Below, in pieces: positions 10,155-18,750 of a stretch of 64,000 nt of DNA. The stretch is from Acrocarpospora macrocephala (GTDB lineage: Bacteria > Actinomycetota > Actinomycetes > Streptosporangiales > Streptosporangiaceae). The stretch covers positions 77,793 to 141,792 of the forward strand of contig NZ_BLAE01000026.1 in NCBI RefSeq assembly GCF_009687865.1. Direction: 5' to 3'. How positions within the stretch are numbered: the stretch's first letter is position 1; every line of letters starts with the position of its first letter. Below the pieces are notes generated by a model that was not told the origin of the DNA, did no database searches, and saw nothing but the letters and a program-made list of their open reading frames with translations. Both the position numbers and the translations under genes were made by a program.

Positions 10155-12932
10155 CTAACCGTTCGGGAAGAGCCGCCCGAACTCGCCCATCGCCACGGCC
10201 ACGTCCACCTGCGCCCAGAAGCGGTGGTAGTTGAACGTGGGTGCCGGGCCGGTGCCCTTCAGGAAGGCGTCGACCTTGGGCCAGTCGGGGTCGTTCTTCA
10301 GGAAGGAGCGGATGGAGATGAAGGTCGAGCTGGAGTTGATCGGGTCGCCGTTCGGCATCGTGCCGCTCCACCCGGCCGGGACGTAGACCGGGTCGTCGAT
10401 CCGGTTGTAGTCCGCCTTCGTCTCCGGGACCGAGACGCCCTTGGCGTCCTGGAACGTCCAGACGCCGTCGAGGATCGCCTTGGCCATGTTCTTCGCGCCC
10501 GTGTGGTTGGCCCGGGCGGCGTAGTACATCAGGACCTTCGCGTACGATCCGGCCACGCCCACGTCCGTGGTGTGGTCGGCGACCGTGACGTGCAGGCCGG
10601 GGTTGGCGGGCGGCATGCCCGTGGTGGCCGACCAGTCGCCGGCCGGCTGCCCGGTCCAGCGCAGCGTCGACGGGATCTGGTAGGTGCCGTCGGCGGCGAT
10701 CGTGGTGTTCGCCATCGCCCACGCCACCCACTTGTCGAGGATCGCCTTGGCGTCGGCGTTGCCGCTGGCGTTGTAGAGGGCCGCGACCCGCTCCATCGAC
10801 CAGGCCTGGAAGCCGAACCACTGGTTGGACGGCGGGTCGTGGTAGACCGGCTGCCAGTCGTAGGCCATGCCGTGGAACTTGGGCAGCCCGGCCGGCGGGG
10901 CCGCGTAGTGGCCCTCCCAGCTGTTGGTGGCGCCGCCCGCGATCGCGCCCTCATCCGACTGCAGCCACTTGTAGAACTGCAGCTGGCGGGTGAGCGAGGT
11001 GGCCCAGTCGCCCGCGCCGGTGGGGCTCTTCGGCTTGAGCTCGGTCACGTTCGACAGCGCCCAGGCCGCCAGCGGGTTCTGGTATCCGGCGTGGTTGTGG
11101 CTGGAGCCGATCCGCCAGGCCCAGCCGGCCGAGCTGTCGGTCGCGCCGCCCCAGGCGTAGTACCAGGAGAGCAGGAAGTTGGAGCTGTCCTTGCCGGTGC
11201 CGGCCGGGCAGGAGGTGCTGGTGCAGCCCGGCTTCTTGAAGTACTTGTCGTACATGCCGTAGCGGAGGTAGTCGCCCATCTTGGCGGCCTTGGCGATGGT
11301 CGCCGAGATCTGCGACTCCTTGCCCTGGGCCTTCGCCCAGGTCTGCGCCCAGTAGGCCACCTGGACCGCGCGGGCGTCCGCGTCGGGGGCGTTGGTGTAC
11401 TTCCACTGCTTGGCGTACGAGCCGTCCTTGATGAACAGGTCGAGGAAGCCGTTGGGGCCGCCGTGGCGGAAGGTGTCACAGGACGGCTGGGGGAGGGTCT
11501 CGAAGACCGACTCCTCCGGGCCGCGCTGGTAGGTGTTGATGTAGGCGGGCTTGGTGGTGCCGTCGCCGCAGCGGCCGAACTTGTAGGTGTTGTCGACGTC
11601 GAGGAGCCAGTGCATGCCGTAGACGTCGCTGGTGCCGTAGGCGGTCTTCAGCTCGTTGGCGATCGGGTCCACGCCGACCGAGACGCCCGACTCGATCTGG
11701 GTGGGATATTTGTTGATCTCGTTCCACTCGCCGGCGTACGTGGCGGGTTTGGCCGGGTTGTAGAAGGAGTTGGTGGGCTGGTCGGCGGTGGCGGGGATGA
11801 TGTATCTCTCCATCGATGCCCACGCCGCGTTGAACTTGCTCCAGTCGCCGGTGACCTGGCCGTAGACCGCTTCCAGCCACAGGTAGTAGCTGTAGGCCTC
11901 CGACGTGGTCTCGTGGCCGTGGTCCGGCGCTTCCACCAGGAAGGTCTCGACCGAGTGGTACGGCACGCCTTCGGGGGAGAAGTAGCCGTTGGCCGGGTCG
12001 TGCAGCTTGTTGTAGAGCGTGGTGAAACGCTGGACGTAGGCGTTGGTGCCGCCGGGCTCGTCGTCGGCCTCGGTGGCGGTCAGGGGCGTCGAGAAGTAGA
12101 AGACGCCGCCGCCGGTGGCCGAGAAGGTGAACGTGGCCGAGCCGCCCGTGCTGTCGGCGTCCTGGGCCGCCGAGATGGTGACGTTCTGGGCGAGGTTCCA
12201 GTTGGCGGGGGTGAACGCCAGCGTCGTGGGCGCCGCGGACAGGTCGGCGTCACCGCCGCTCTGCTTGGTGACGGTCACGGTGACGTTCGAGTTCGGCTGG
12301 AGCGAGAGCTTCACCGCGGCCGTGGCGTTGCCGCCCTCCGGCACCACCAGCGAGGTCGGCGCCACCGAGACGAAACCGTCCGGCTGCGGCGACGGGCTGG
12401 GAGAAGGGCTGGGCGATGGGCTGGGGGACGGGCTCGGGCTTGGGCTGGGGCTCGGCGACGGCGACGGGCTCGGCGAGGGTGCTCCGCCGCAGGTCACGCC
12501 GTTGACCTTGAACGAGGTCGGCTTCGGGTTGCTGCCGGTCCAGGTGCCGTTGAAGCCGAGGCTGGTGGTGCCGTTCGTCGGCAGGCTGCCGTTCCACGGC
12601 ATGTTGGTGGCGGTCACGCCGGTCCCGGACTGCGTCCAGTTGGCGGACCAGCCCTGCGTCAGCTGCTGGTTCGCCGGGAAGGCGAAGGTGAGCGACCAAG
12701 CGGAGATCGGGTCCCCGGTGTTCTTTATCGTGACAGCGGCGGTGAACCCGCCCTGGCCAGGGCTTGAAGTCCAGTCATTCGACGTGTACGTGACGTCACA
12801 GGCCACGGCGGCGGACGCGGGCGTCTGCGCCAGGCCGGTCAGCACGCCGGCACACATCGTGATCACGGCAGCCCACACGACGCGTCGCCGCGTGCGTGGG
12901 AGCGCTCCCGCTCCAAGAGCTCTTTTGCGCAT
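10155..12932 (-). CDS. Secreted family 48 glycoside hydrolase (reducing-end cellobiohydrolase) with N-terminal CBM2
   Basis: Exo-acting cellulase, about 925 residues from ATG 12932. That start gives a clean signal peptide ([17 protein letters not shown]...AQTPASAA) with GGAG upstream; a longer in-frame extension to 13091 would read through the operator and is rejected. Domains: CBM2 (about 43-145), Pro-Ser linker, a Calx-beta-like module ([22 protein letters not shown]...TEADDE), then the full GH48 domain beginning [24 protein letters not shown]. The acid Glu region [21 protein letters not shown] is intact. GH48 enzymes act with GH9 endoglucanases in crystalline cellulose breakdown. It is the first gene of the cellulase pair. 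Confidence 0.95.
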   Translation of the reverse strand: MRKRALGAGALPRTRRRVVWAAVITMCAGVLTGLAQTPASAAVACDVTYTSNDWTSSPGQGGFTAAVTIKNTGDPISAWSLTFAFPANQQLTQGWSANWTQSGTGVTATNMPWNGSLPTNGTTSLGFNGTWTGSNPKPTSFKVNGVTCGGAPSPSPSPSPSPSPSPSPSPSPSPSPSPSPSPQPDGFVSVAPTSLVVPEGGNATAAVKLSLQPNSNVTVTVTKQSGGDADLSAAPTTLAFTPANWNLAQNVTISAAQDADSTGGSATFTFSATGGGVFYFSTPLTATEADDEPGGTNAYVQRFTTLYNKLHDPANGYFSPEGVPYHSVETFLVEAPDHGHETTSEAYSYYLWLEAVYGQVTGDWSKFNAAWASMERYIIPATADQPTNSFYNPAKPATYAGEWNEINKYPTQIESGVSVGVDPIANELKTAYGTSDVYGMHWLLDVDNTYKFGRCGDGTTKPAYINTYQRGPEESVFETLPQPSCDTFRHGGPNGFLDLFIKDGSYAKQWKYTNAPDADARAVQVAYWAQTWAKAQGKESQISATIAKAAKMGDYLRYGMYDKYFKKPGCTSTSCPAGTGKDSSNFLLSWYYAWGGATDSSAGWAWRIGSSHNHAGYQNPLAAWALSNVTELKPKSPTGAGDWATSLTRQLQFYKWLQSDEGAIAGGATNSWEGHYAAPPAGLPKFHGMAYDWQPVYHDPPSNQWFGFQAWSMERVAALYNASGNADAKAILDKWVAWAMANTTIAADGTYQIPSTLRWTGQPAGDWSATTGMPPANPGLHVTVADHTTDVGVAGSYAKVLMYYAARANHTGAKNMAKAILDGVWTFQDAKGVSVPETKADYNRIDDPVYVPAGWSGTMPNGDPINSSSTFISIRSFLKNDPDWPKVDAFLKGTGPAPTFNYHRFWAQVDVAVAMGEFGRLFPNG
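12390..12480 (-). repeat. Pro-Ser linker-encoding repeat (GH48)
   Basis: A hexanucleotide-type tandem repeat encodes the alternating Pro-Ser linker after CBM2, with the same unit type as in the GH9 gene. Confidence 0.8.
12897..12910. promoter_or_regulatory. Intragenic CelR/CebR-like operator in the GH48 signal-peptide region
   Basis: TGGGAGCGCTCCCG differs by one base from the CelR consensus TGGGAGCGCTCCCA and lies inside the GH48 coding sequence, 22 bases after the start codon. It could act as an auxiliary repressor site that loops with, or roadblocks from, the upstream box. Confidence 0.65.
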
Positions 12933-13025
12933 TAGTGAGGGTTCTCCAAAGTACGTCGGGGTGCATCGGACACGAAAAACCTGTTCGAACCAATGCGGAT
13001 CGAGGTCCAGCTGGCCTTGATAAGA

Positions 13026-13039
13026 TGGGAGCGCTCCCA
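13026..13039. promoter_or_regulatory. CelR/CebR operator, perfect palindrome
   Basis: TGGGAGCGCTCCCA is a perfect 14 bp palindrome identical to the box bound by LacI-family CelR of Thermobifida and close to the Streptomyces CebR box, which is released by cellobiose. It lies 93 bases upstream of the GH48 start, just downstream of the -35/-10 region, a position suited to repression. Confidence 0.92.
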
Positions 13040-13044
13040 CATAG

Positions 13045-13073
13045 AATTGTCGGGAGCGCCTCGGTGATGTCAA
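13045..13073 (-). promoter_or_regulatory. Predicted promoter of the GH48-GH9 operon
   Basis: TTGACA on the minus strand at 13068-13073 is a perfect -35. The -10 is weak (ACAATT at 13050-13045, 17 base spacing, or TTCTAT slightly further on). A CelR half site falls in the spacer and the full operator immediately downstream. Confidence 0.5.
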
Positions 13074-13232
13074 TCGATCGTTGCCGAACATTCACGCCGC
13101 CGGGTCCGGCCTCCGTGAGGGGCGCACTCCGGGCTGGTCTTTTACCGGCATGGTCCCGCTGGCGGTTTTTTCCTGTGCTGAAACTTTCAACTGTTACCCG
13201 TGGGTTTCGCCGCCGTGAACGTGTCGCGGACC

Positions 13233-14396
13233 ATGGGTCTCATGGACTTCGAGCTCGATGACGATCAGCGACTGTTCCAGCGCACTCTGCGCGCATTCGT
13301 CGACAAGGAGGTCATTCCGGTCGCCCCGGAATGGGAGCGAACCGGCCGCTACCCCGCCGAGATCATCTCCCGCTTCGCGGAGCTCGGCCTGTTCGGCATC
13401 ACGGTCCCCGAGGAGTACGGCGGCCTCGACCTGGACCGGGTCTCCTTCGCCCTGGTCTTCGAGGAGATCGCCCGCGGCTGGATGGGCGTGGCGGGCGTGC
13501 TCGGCTCGCACACCCTCGCCACCTGGATGATCGCCCGGTACGGCACCGAGGCGCAGAAACACGAATTCCTGCCCGAGCTGGCGGTGGGCGCACGGCGTAC
13601 CGGAATCGCGTTGACGGAGCCCGGCGCGGGCACCGACCTGCAGGGAATCGCCACGCGAGCCGTCCGGGAGGGTTCCCATTACGTCGTGTCGGGCACCAAG
13701 ACCTGGATCACCAACGCCCGGCACGCCGACCCGCTCCCCGTGCTGGTCAAGACCTCGATCGAGGAGCCCGCCCATCGGGGCATGTCGGTCCTGCTCGTCG
13801 ACCGGGAGCAGCTCACGGTCAGCCGGGATCTGCCCAAACTCGGCTACAAGGGGACGGAGACCTGCGAGGTCGTGCTGGACGGCGCGCGCGTGCCCGTGTC
13901 GCGGCTGCTCGGGGGAACCGAAGGGCGGGGCATGCAGCAGGTGCTGTCCGCGCTGGAGCTCGGGCGGATCAACATCGCGGCGCGGGCGGTGGGGGTGGCG
14001 CAGTGCGCGTACGACGCCGCGCTCGGATACGCCAAGGAGCGGCACGCGTTCGGGCAGCCGATCGCGGATTTCCAGGCGATCCAGCTCAAGCTGGCCGACA
14101 TGGCGACCGAGATCCAGGCGGCCCGGCTGATGACCTACTGGGCGGCGACCCGGTCGGCGGCCGGTCCGGTCACCAGCGAGGCGGCGATGGCCAAGTACTT
14201 CGCGTCCGAGGTCGCGCTGAAGGCGACCATGGAGGCGATGCGCGTGCACGGCGGCTACGGCTACTCCCAGGAGTTCGTCGTCGAGCGCCTCTACCGGGAC
14301 GCGCCGCTGATGGCCATCGGCGAGGGCACCAACGACGTGCAGCGGCTGGTCATCGCCCGATCGCTGCTGTCAGGAGCGGCTAAGGTCGGCTGGTGA
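13233..14396 (+). CDS. Acyl-CoA dehydrogenase
   Basis: FAD-dependent acyl-CoA dehydrogenase of about 387 residues, with the normal three-part fold: helical N-domain (DFELDDDQRLFQRTLRAFVDKEV), middle domain (GIALTEPGAGTDLQGIATRA; TKTWITNARHADPL) and C-domain (GRINIAARAVGVAQCAYDAALGYAKERHAFGQPI). The C-terminal catalytic region reads ERLYRDAPLMAIGEGTNDVQRLVIARSL, with the Glu of the EGT motif. The start is ambiguous: ATG 13233 or 13242 both suit, without a good ribosome site, and GTG 13200 is less likely. It overlaps the HIT gene by GTGA. It oxidises a short- or branched-chain acyl-CoA; the exact chain cannot be told. Confidence 0.93.
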   Translation: MGLMDFELDDDQRLFQRTLRAFVDKEVIPVAPEWERTGRYPAEIISRFAELGLFGITVPEEYGGLDLDRVSFALVFEEIARGWMGVAGVLGSHTLATWMIARYGTEAQKHEFLPELAVGARRTGIALTEPGAGTDLQGIATRAVREGSHYVVSGTKTWITNARHADPLPVLVKTSIEEPAHRGMSVLLVDREQLTVSRDLPKLGYKGTETCEVVLDGARVPVSRLLGGTEGRGMQQVLSALELGRINIAARAVGVAQCAYDAALGYAKERHAFGQPIADFQAIQLKLADMATEIQAARLMTYWAATRSAAGPVTSEAAMAKYFASEVALKATMEAMRVHGGYGYSQEFVVERLYRDAPLMAIGEGTNDVQRLVIARSLLSGAAKVGW

Positions 14397-14818
14397 CCGA
14401 TTGTTTGTTCTGCGCCATCGCCAACGGCGACAAACCCGGATATATCGTCTTCAGGGATGATTCGGTAGCGGCGTTCCTCGACACCCGCCCGGTCTTCAAA
14501 GGCCACGTTCTCGTGGTTCCCCGCCAGCACGTCGAAACCCTGACCGACCTCCCCGGCGACCTGGTCGGCCCGTTCTTCCTCCGCGTGCAGACCCTGACCG
14601 GCGCGGTGGAAACAGGCGTCGAAGCCCGCGGTTCCTTCGTCGCCATGAACAACCGCATCAGCCAGAGCGTCCCCCACCTGCACGTTCACATCGTGCCGCG
14701 CAACCCGAAGGACGGCCTGCGCGGCTTCTTCTGGCCCCGCATGAAATACGCCGACGACGCCGAAATCGAGTCGTACGCGGAGAGGATCCGCGCCTGCCTG
14801 GCGCCCGTGACGTTCTAA
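14393..14818 (+). CDS. HIT-family (histidine triad) hydrolase
   Basis: Small cytoplasmic nucleotide hydrolase/transferase of 141 residues. The N-terminal CLFCAIANGD and the HLHVHIVPRN triad motif are intact, so the active-site His is present. It starts at GTG within a GTGA overlap with the acyl-CoA dehydrogenase. Its C-terminal WPRMKYADDAEIESYAERIR is typical of actinobacterial HIT proteins. It probably hydrolyses AMP-linked substrates. Its stop overlaps, tail to tail, the stop of the opposite-strand response regulator. Confidence 0.92.
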   Translation: MTDCLFCAIANGDKPGYIVFRDDSVAAFLDTRPVFKGHVLVVPRQHVETLTDLPGDLVGPFFLRVQTLTGAVETGVEARGSFVAMNNRISQSVPHLHVHIVPRNPKDGLRGFFWPRMKYADDAEIESYAERIRACLAPVTF

Positions 14819-15492
14819 CCTGAGCTGAGGCGGTACAGCAGCTCGGGTCGTCCGACGCTCCCGTACTGGGGCACCCGGCGGGCGATGCCGGTCGCGATCA
14901 GGTGCTCCAGGTAGCGCCGGGCGGTCACTCTCGACACCCCGAGCGAGGTGGCGACCGTCTGCGCCGACAGGCCCTCGGCGGCCTTCCTGAGTTCGGCGAC
15001 CACCGCCTCCAGCGTCGGCTGAGTCAACCCTTTCGGCAGATGGGAGCGGACGGGACCACGCAACGCGGCGAGCGCGTCGTCGACCTCGCCCTGGCCGCTC
15101 GCCGTGCCGGAGGCGTCCACGGAGGAGCGGAACCGCGCGTACTGCCGGAGCTTCTCGGCCAGCGCGGCGAACGTGAACGGCTTGAGCAGGTACTGGGCCA
15201 CGCCCACCGACACCGCGGAGCGCACGACCGACAAATCGCGGGCCGAGGTGATCACCATGACGTCGCAGAGGATGCCGGCGCCCCGGACGGCGCGGCATAC
15301 CTCGAGCCCGTGCATGTCGGGCAGGTAGAGATCGAGCAGGATCAGGTCGACGGGCTGCCGCCGCAGGAACCGCAGCGCCTCCCCGCCCGAGCGGACCACC
15401 CCGGCGACCTGGAATCCCGGCACCCGTTCCACGTAGACGCGGTTCGCCTCCGCCGTGATCTCCTCATCCTCCACGACCAGGACGGAGATCAT
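14815..15492 (-). CDS. Response regulator, CitB/DcuR type
   Basis: Two-component response regulator of 225 residues. The receiver domain has the acidic pocket VVEDEEI, phosphoacceptor Asp in LILLDLYLPDMHGL, Ser/Thr in VITSARD and Lys in YLLKPF. The C-terminal DNA-binding part (AQTVATSLGVSRVTARRYLEHLIATGIARRVPQYGSVGRPELLYRL) is the CitB/DcuR-type HTH. It overlaps the kinase stop and forms an operon with it. The divergent dicarboxylate carrier is the natural target. Confidence 0.92.
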   Translation of the reverse strand: MISVLVVEDEEITAEANRVYVERVPGFQVAGVVRSGGEALRFLRRQPVDLILLDLYLPDMHGLEVCRAVRGAGILCDVMVITSARDLSVVRSAVSVGVAQYLLKPFTFAALAEKLRQYARFRSSVDASGTASGQGEVDDALAALRGPVRSHLPKGLTQPTLEAVVAELRKAAEGLSAQTVATSLGVSRVTARRYLEHLIATGIARRVPQYGSVGRPELLYRLSSG

Positions 15493-17060
15493 GTCAGGCT
15501 CTCCTCGGGGAGCGGCAGCCGTACCGTGAAGATCGCGCCCGGTCCTGCGGTCACCTCGATCGTGCCGCCCAGGCGGCGCACGGCCTGGGCGACCAGCGAG
15601 AGGCCGAGCCCGCGGCCGCTGCCCTTGGTGGTCCAGCCCCGCTGGTACGCCTCGGCCACGGCGGACGGATCAAGCCCGGGACCGCTGTCCGCGACCCGGA
15701 TCTCGCAGACCTGTCCCGTCGCTTTCAGGCTCACCTCCACCCGCGCGGGCGGCGTGCCGGACATGGCCGCGTCCACCGCGTTGTCGATCAGGTTGCCGAG
15801 GATGGCCACCAGGTCGCGCGTGTCCAGCCCGACGTCGTCGAGCTCGCTCTCCGGGCTGATGCACAGCTCGACGCCGCGCTCGCCCGCCTGCGCCGACTTG
15901 CCGAGCAGCAGCGCCGCCAGCACCGGCTCCCGTACGGTGGCCACCACCAGGTCGGTGAGCTCCTGCGCGGCTCTGAGCTCTTCGGTGGCGAACGCGACGG
16001 CCTGCGAGGGTTTGCCAAGCTCGACGAGAGTGATCACGGTATGTAGCCGGTTGGCCGATTCGTGGGCCGCCGAGCGGAGCGCGTCGGCGAAGCCGCGTTC
16101 GGCGTCGAGCTGCCCGGTGACCGCTTGGAGCTCGGTGTGGTCGCGGAGGGTGACAACCGTACCGAGCGAGCGTGTCCCCGACCGCACCACGGAGGTGCTG
16201 ACCACCAGCACCCGGTCCTCGGTCAGGTGGAGCTCGTCGCTGCGGTTCTCGCCGGACGCGAGCAGCTCGGTCAGCGACGGCGGCAGCCCGAGACCGGTGA
16301 CCGGGCTGCCTTCGGCGTCCTCGGGCAGGCCGAGCAGCGCGCGTGCGCCGTCGTTGCACAGCGTGAGCGTCCCCGCGCCGTCCACCAGGAGCAGCCCTTC
16401 GCGGACCGCGTGCAGGATCGCCTCGTGGTAGTCGTACATCCGGCCCAATTCCGACGTCCCCAAGCCATGCGTGTGGCGGCGGAGCCGCCGCCCCACGAGG
16501 TAGGTGCCCGCCGTCCCCGCGCCGAGCCCGAGCAGCGCGGCGAGCCCCGCCGTCTCCACCTGGTCCCGCAGCATCCCACTGATCTTCTCGACCGTGATAC
16601 CGGCGCTGACCAGGGCCTGCACTCTCCCCGCGGCGTCCCGCACCGGTGTGATCGTCCGGATGGAGGGACCGAGGGTGCCGGTGTAGGTCTCGCTGACCGT
16701 CTGCCCGGCGAGCGCGGGAGCGATGGTGCCCAGATAGCGCTTGCCGATCTCGCCCGGCCTGGGGTGGGTGAACCGGATGCCGTCCGGGCTCATGATCGTG
16801 ATGAAGTCCACTTTGGTCTCCAGGCGAACCTTCTCCGCGTACGGCTGGAGGGTGGCCGTCGGGTATGCGGAGCCGAGCGCGGCGAGCACGGACGGCGACC
16901 CGGCCACGCTCACCGCCACCGCCCTGGTCACCGCCGTGGCGTCGGTGGCGACCAGATCGCGGGCCTGGAAGAACGCCATCACCGTGCCGGCCGCCACGGT
17001 CACCACCACGACGACGATCTGGAGCGCGAGCATCTGCCTCGCCAGACTCCACTGCCGCAT
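15489..17060 (-). CDS. Sensor histidine kinase, CitA/DcuS type
   Basis: Membrane-bound extracellular sensor kinase of 523 residues. There is a TM helix at about 10-32, an extracytoplasmic PDC/PASTA-like sensor domain (FITIMSPDGIRFTHPRPGEIGKRYLGTIAPALAG, characteristic of citrate/dicarboxylate sensors) and a second TM at about 170-190. A cytoplasmic PAS follows, then the DHp with His in ALRSAAHESANRLHTVITL and an HATPase_c domain with N-box (LGNLIDNAVDAA), G1 (DSGPGL) and G2 (GSGRGLGLSLV). It probably senses external C4-dicarboxylate or citrate to control the divergent transporter. Confidence 0.93.
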   Translation of the reverse strand: MRQWSLARQMLALQIVVVVVTVAAGTVMAFFQARDLVATDATAVTRAVAVSVAGSPSVLAALGSAYPTATLQPYAEKVRLETKVDFITIMSPDGIRFTHPRPGEIGKRYLGTIAPALAGQTVSETYTGTLGPSIRTITPVRDAAGRVQALVSAGITVEKISGMLRDQVETAGLAALLGLGAGTAGTYLVGRRLRRHTHGLGTSELGRMYDYHEAILHAVREGLLLVDGAGTLTLCNDGARALLGLPEDAEGSPVTGLGLPPSLTELLASGENRSDELHLTEDRVLVVSTSVVRSGTRSLGTVVTLRDHTELQAVTGQLDAERGFADALRSAAHESANRLHTVITLVELGKPSQAVAFATEELRAAQELTDLVVATVREPVLAALLLGKSAQAGERGVELCISPESELDDVGLDTRDLVAILGNLIDNAVDAAMSGTPPARVEVSLKATGQVCEIRVADSGPGLDPSAVAEAYQRGWTTKGSGRGLGLSLVAQAVRRLGGTIEVTAGPGAIFTVRLPLPEESLT

Positions 17061-17112
17061 GCGCTCTCACTTCCTCACAGTCAGTTCGGTGATGAACGAA
17101 ATGTACGCAATG

Positions 17113-17126
17113 GTGACCCAGATCAC
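17113..17126. promoter_or_regulatory. CRP/GlxR-like site upstream of dicarboxylate carrier
   Basis: GTGA-CCCAGA-TCAC has the GTGA-N6-TCAC symmetry of cAMP-receptor-family sites. It sits between the divergent kinase and transporter genes, about 58 bases before the transporter start. A near-identical site precedes the DUF485/ActP pair. Confidence 0.55.
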
Positions 17127-17184
17127 CGCCCCGGCGCATAGTCGCTCCACCGACATCCCCCATCCCGAACTGGGAGTGAGCGCC

Positions 17185-18561
17185 ATGTCCACGCCAACGG
17201 AAATCCCGCAGGCCCCCCGGGACCGGACCCGCTACCTTTACCTCGCCGTCATTATCGCGGTCTTAGCTGGGATCGCGGTCGGCTTCATCGCCCCGGACCT
17301 GGGCAAACAGCTCAAGCCCCTGGGCACCGCCTTCGTGGCGCTGATCAAGATGATGATCAGCCCGATCATCTTCTGCACCATCGTGCTCGGCGTCGGCTCG
17401 GTGGCCAAGGCCGCGAAGGTCGGCAGGGTCGGCGGCCTGGCGCTCGGCTACTTCCTGGCCATGTCCACGGTCGCGCTCGCCATCGGCCTGATCGTGGGCA
17501 ACGTCGTCGATCCGGGCCACGGGCTCCAGCTGACCGACGAACTCCGCCAGGCCGCCGCCGACGAGGCCGCCAAGGGCGGCGAATCGGACACCACGGCGTT
17601 CCTGCTCGGCGTCATCCCGACCACCCTCGTGTCCGCGTTCACCGAGGGATCGGTCCTGCAGACCCTGCTGGTCGCCCTGTTCGCCGGTTTCGCCCTCCAG
17701 GCCATGGGGGAGCGGGCGGCGCCGATCCTCACCGGCATCGGGCACATCCAGCGGCTCGTCTTCCGCATCCTCGCCATGATCATGTGGGCCGCCCCGGTGG
17801 GCGCCTTCGGCGCGATCGCGGCGGTGGTCGGCGCGACCGGTGTGGACGCGCTCACCAGCCTCGGCGTCATCATGCTCAGCTTCTACGCGACCTGCCTGCT
17901 CTTCGTCTTCCTCGTCCTGGGCCCGCTGCTCCAGCTGGTGGCCCGGATCAACGTGCTCACCCTGTTCAGCTACCTCCGCCGCGAATTCCTGCTCATCCTC
18001 TCCACCTCCTCGTCCGAGTCGGCCCTGCCCAGACTGATCGCCAAGATGGAGCACCTCGGCGTCAGCCGCCCGGTCGTCGGCATCACGGTGCCGACGGGCT
18101 ACTCCTTCAACCTGGACGGCACGGCGATCTACCTGACCATGGCCACCCTGTTCGTGGCCAGCGCGACCGGCGCCCCCCTCGCGCTGGGCGAGCAGCTGTC
18201 CCTGCTGGTCTTCATGATGATCGCGTCGAAGGGCGCGGCCGGGGTGACCGGCGCGGGCCTGGCGACCCTCGCCAGCGGCCTCCAGTCCCACCGCCCCGAA
18301 CTGGTCGACGGAGTCGGCCTGATCGTCGGCATCGATCGCTTCATGTCGGAGGCCCGCGCCCTGACCAACTTCGCGGGCAACGCGGTGGCCACCGTTCTGG
18401 TCGGCAGCTGGACGGGAGAGTTCGACCGCGCCCGCGCGGTGGAGGTCCTCTCCGGACGAGACCCGTTCGACGAGACGACCCTCCTGGACGAGCACGCCCC
18501 CGCGACCGAAGAGCCGGTTCCCGCCGCTAAGGAGGCCGCCGTGGCTTCATCCCCGGCCTGA
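17185..18561 (+). CDS. Dicarboxylate/amino acid:cation symporter (DctA-like, DAACS family)
   Basis: Inner-membrane Na+/H+-coupled C4-dicarboxylate carrier of 458 residues from ATG 17185, with GGAGTGAG upstream; a longer in-frame reading from 16741 covers the divergent promoter and kinase and is rejected. Signature regions include FVALIKMMISPIIFCTIVLGV, the serine-rich re-entrant loop STSSSESALPRLIAKM and PTGYSFNLDGTAIYLTMATLFVA, which match DctA closely. About eight TM helices are expected. It lies divergent from the CitA/DcuS-type system that should control it, with a CRP-like site between them. Confidence 0.93.
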   Translation: MSTPTEIPQAPRDRTRYLYLAVIIAVLAGIAVGFIAPDLGKQLKPLGTAFVALIKMMISPIIFCTIVLGVGSVAKAAKVGRVGGLALGYFLAMSTVALAIGLIVGNVVDPGHGLQLTDELRQAAADEAAKGGESDTTAFLLGVIPTTLVSAFTEGSVLQTLLVALFAGFALQAMGERAAPILTGIGHIQRLVFRILAMIMWAAPVGAFGAIAAVVGATGVDALTSLGVIMLSFYATCLLFVFLVLGPLLQLVARINVLTLFSYLRREFLLILSTSSSESALPRLIAKMEHLGVSRPVVGITVPTGYSFNLDGTAIYLTMATLFVASATGAPLALGEQLSLLVFMMIASKGAAGVTGAGLATLASGLQSHRPELVDGVGLIVGIDRFMSEARALTNFAGNAVATVLVGSWTGEFDRARAVEVLSGRDPFDETTLLDEHAPATEEPVPAAKEAAVASSPA

Positions 18562-18668
18562 GGAGGGAACGCAGCCCGTTCCCCTCGTCACATCCGGCCT
18601 GAGGGGGACGCTCTCGGGAGCCGCCGTGGTTGATGGCACATCCACACGCCACGGCCTCCCGCCTGGAC

Positions 18669-18704
18669 AACGTCGCCGCCCGCCCACCGGTGGGCGGCGA
18701 CGTT
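18669..18704 (+). terminator. Terminator after the dicarboxylate carrier
   Basis: A 13 bp perfect stem (AACGTCGCCGCCC at 18669-18681 with GGGCGGCGACGTT at 18692-18704) has a 10 base loop. It lies in the gap between the carrier and the LytS-type kinase and is followed by a T-rich stretch. Confidence 0.75.
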
Positions 18705-18750
18705 GTTGTGATGTTTCGGAAATGTCGGGCGCGCGGGTAGGCTCCGCGAC

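Larger units (their letters stand above)
12933..13232. other. Divergent intergenic region, cellulase operon / acyl-CoA dehydrogenase
   Basis: About 300 bases without a gene. They hold the CelR-type operator, an additional half site (GGGAGCGC, 13052-13059) and a perfect TTGACA -35 box for the minus strand. The acyl-CoA dehydrogenase start lies at the right end. No clear plus-strand promoter is evident. Confidence 0.6.

Noticed and set aside
12933-13091. N-terminal extension of the GH48 protein to 13091
   Set aside because: It would translate the operator and -10 region; the ATG at 12932 gives a proper signal peptide and a ribosome site.
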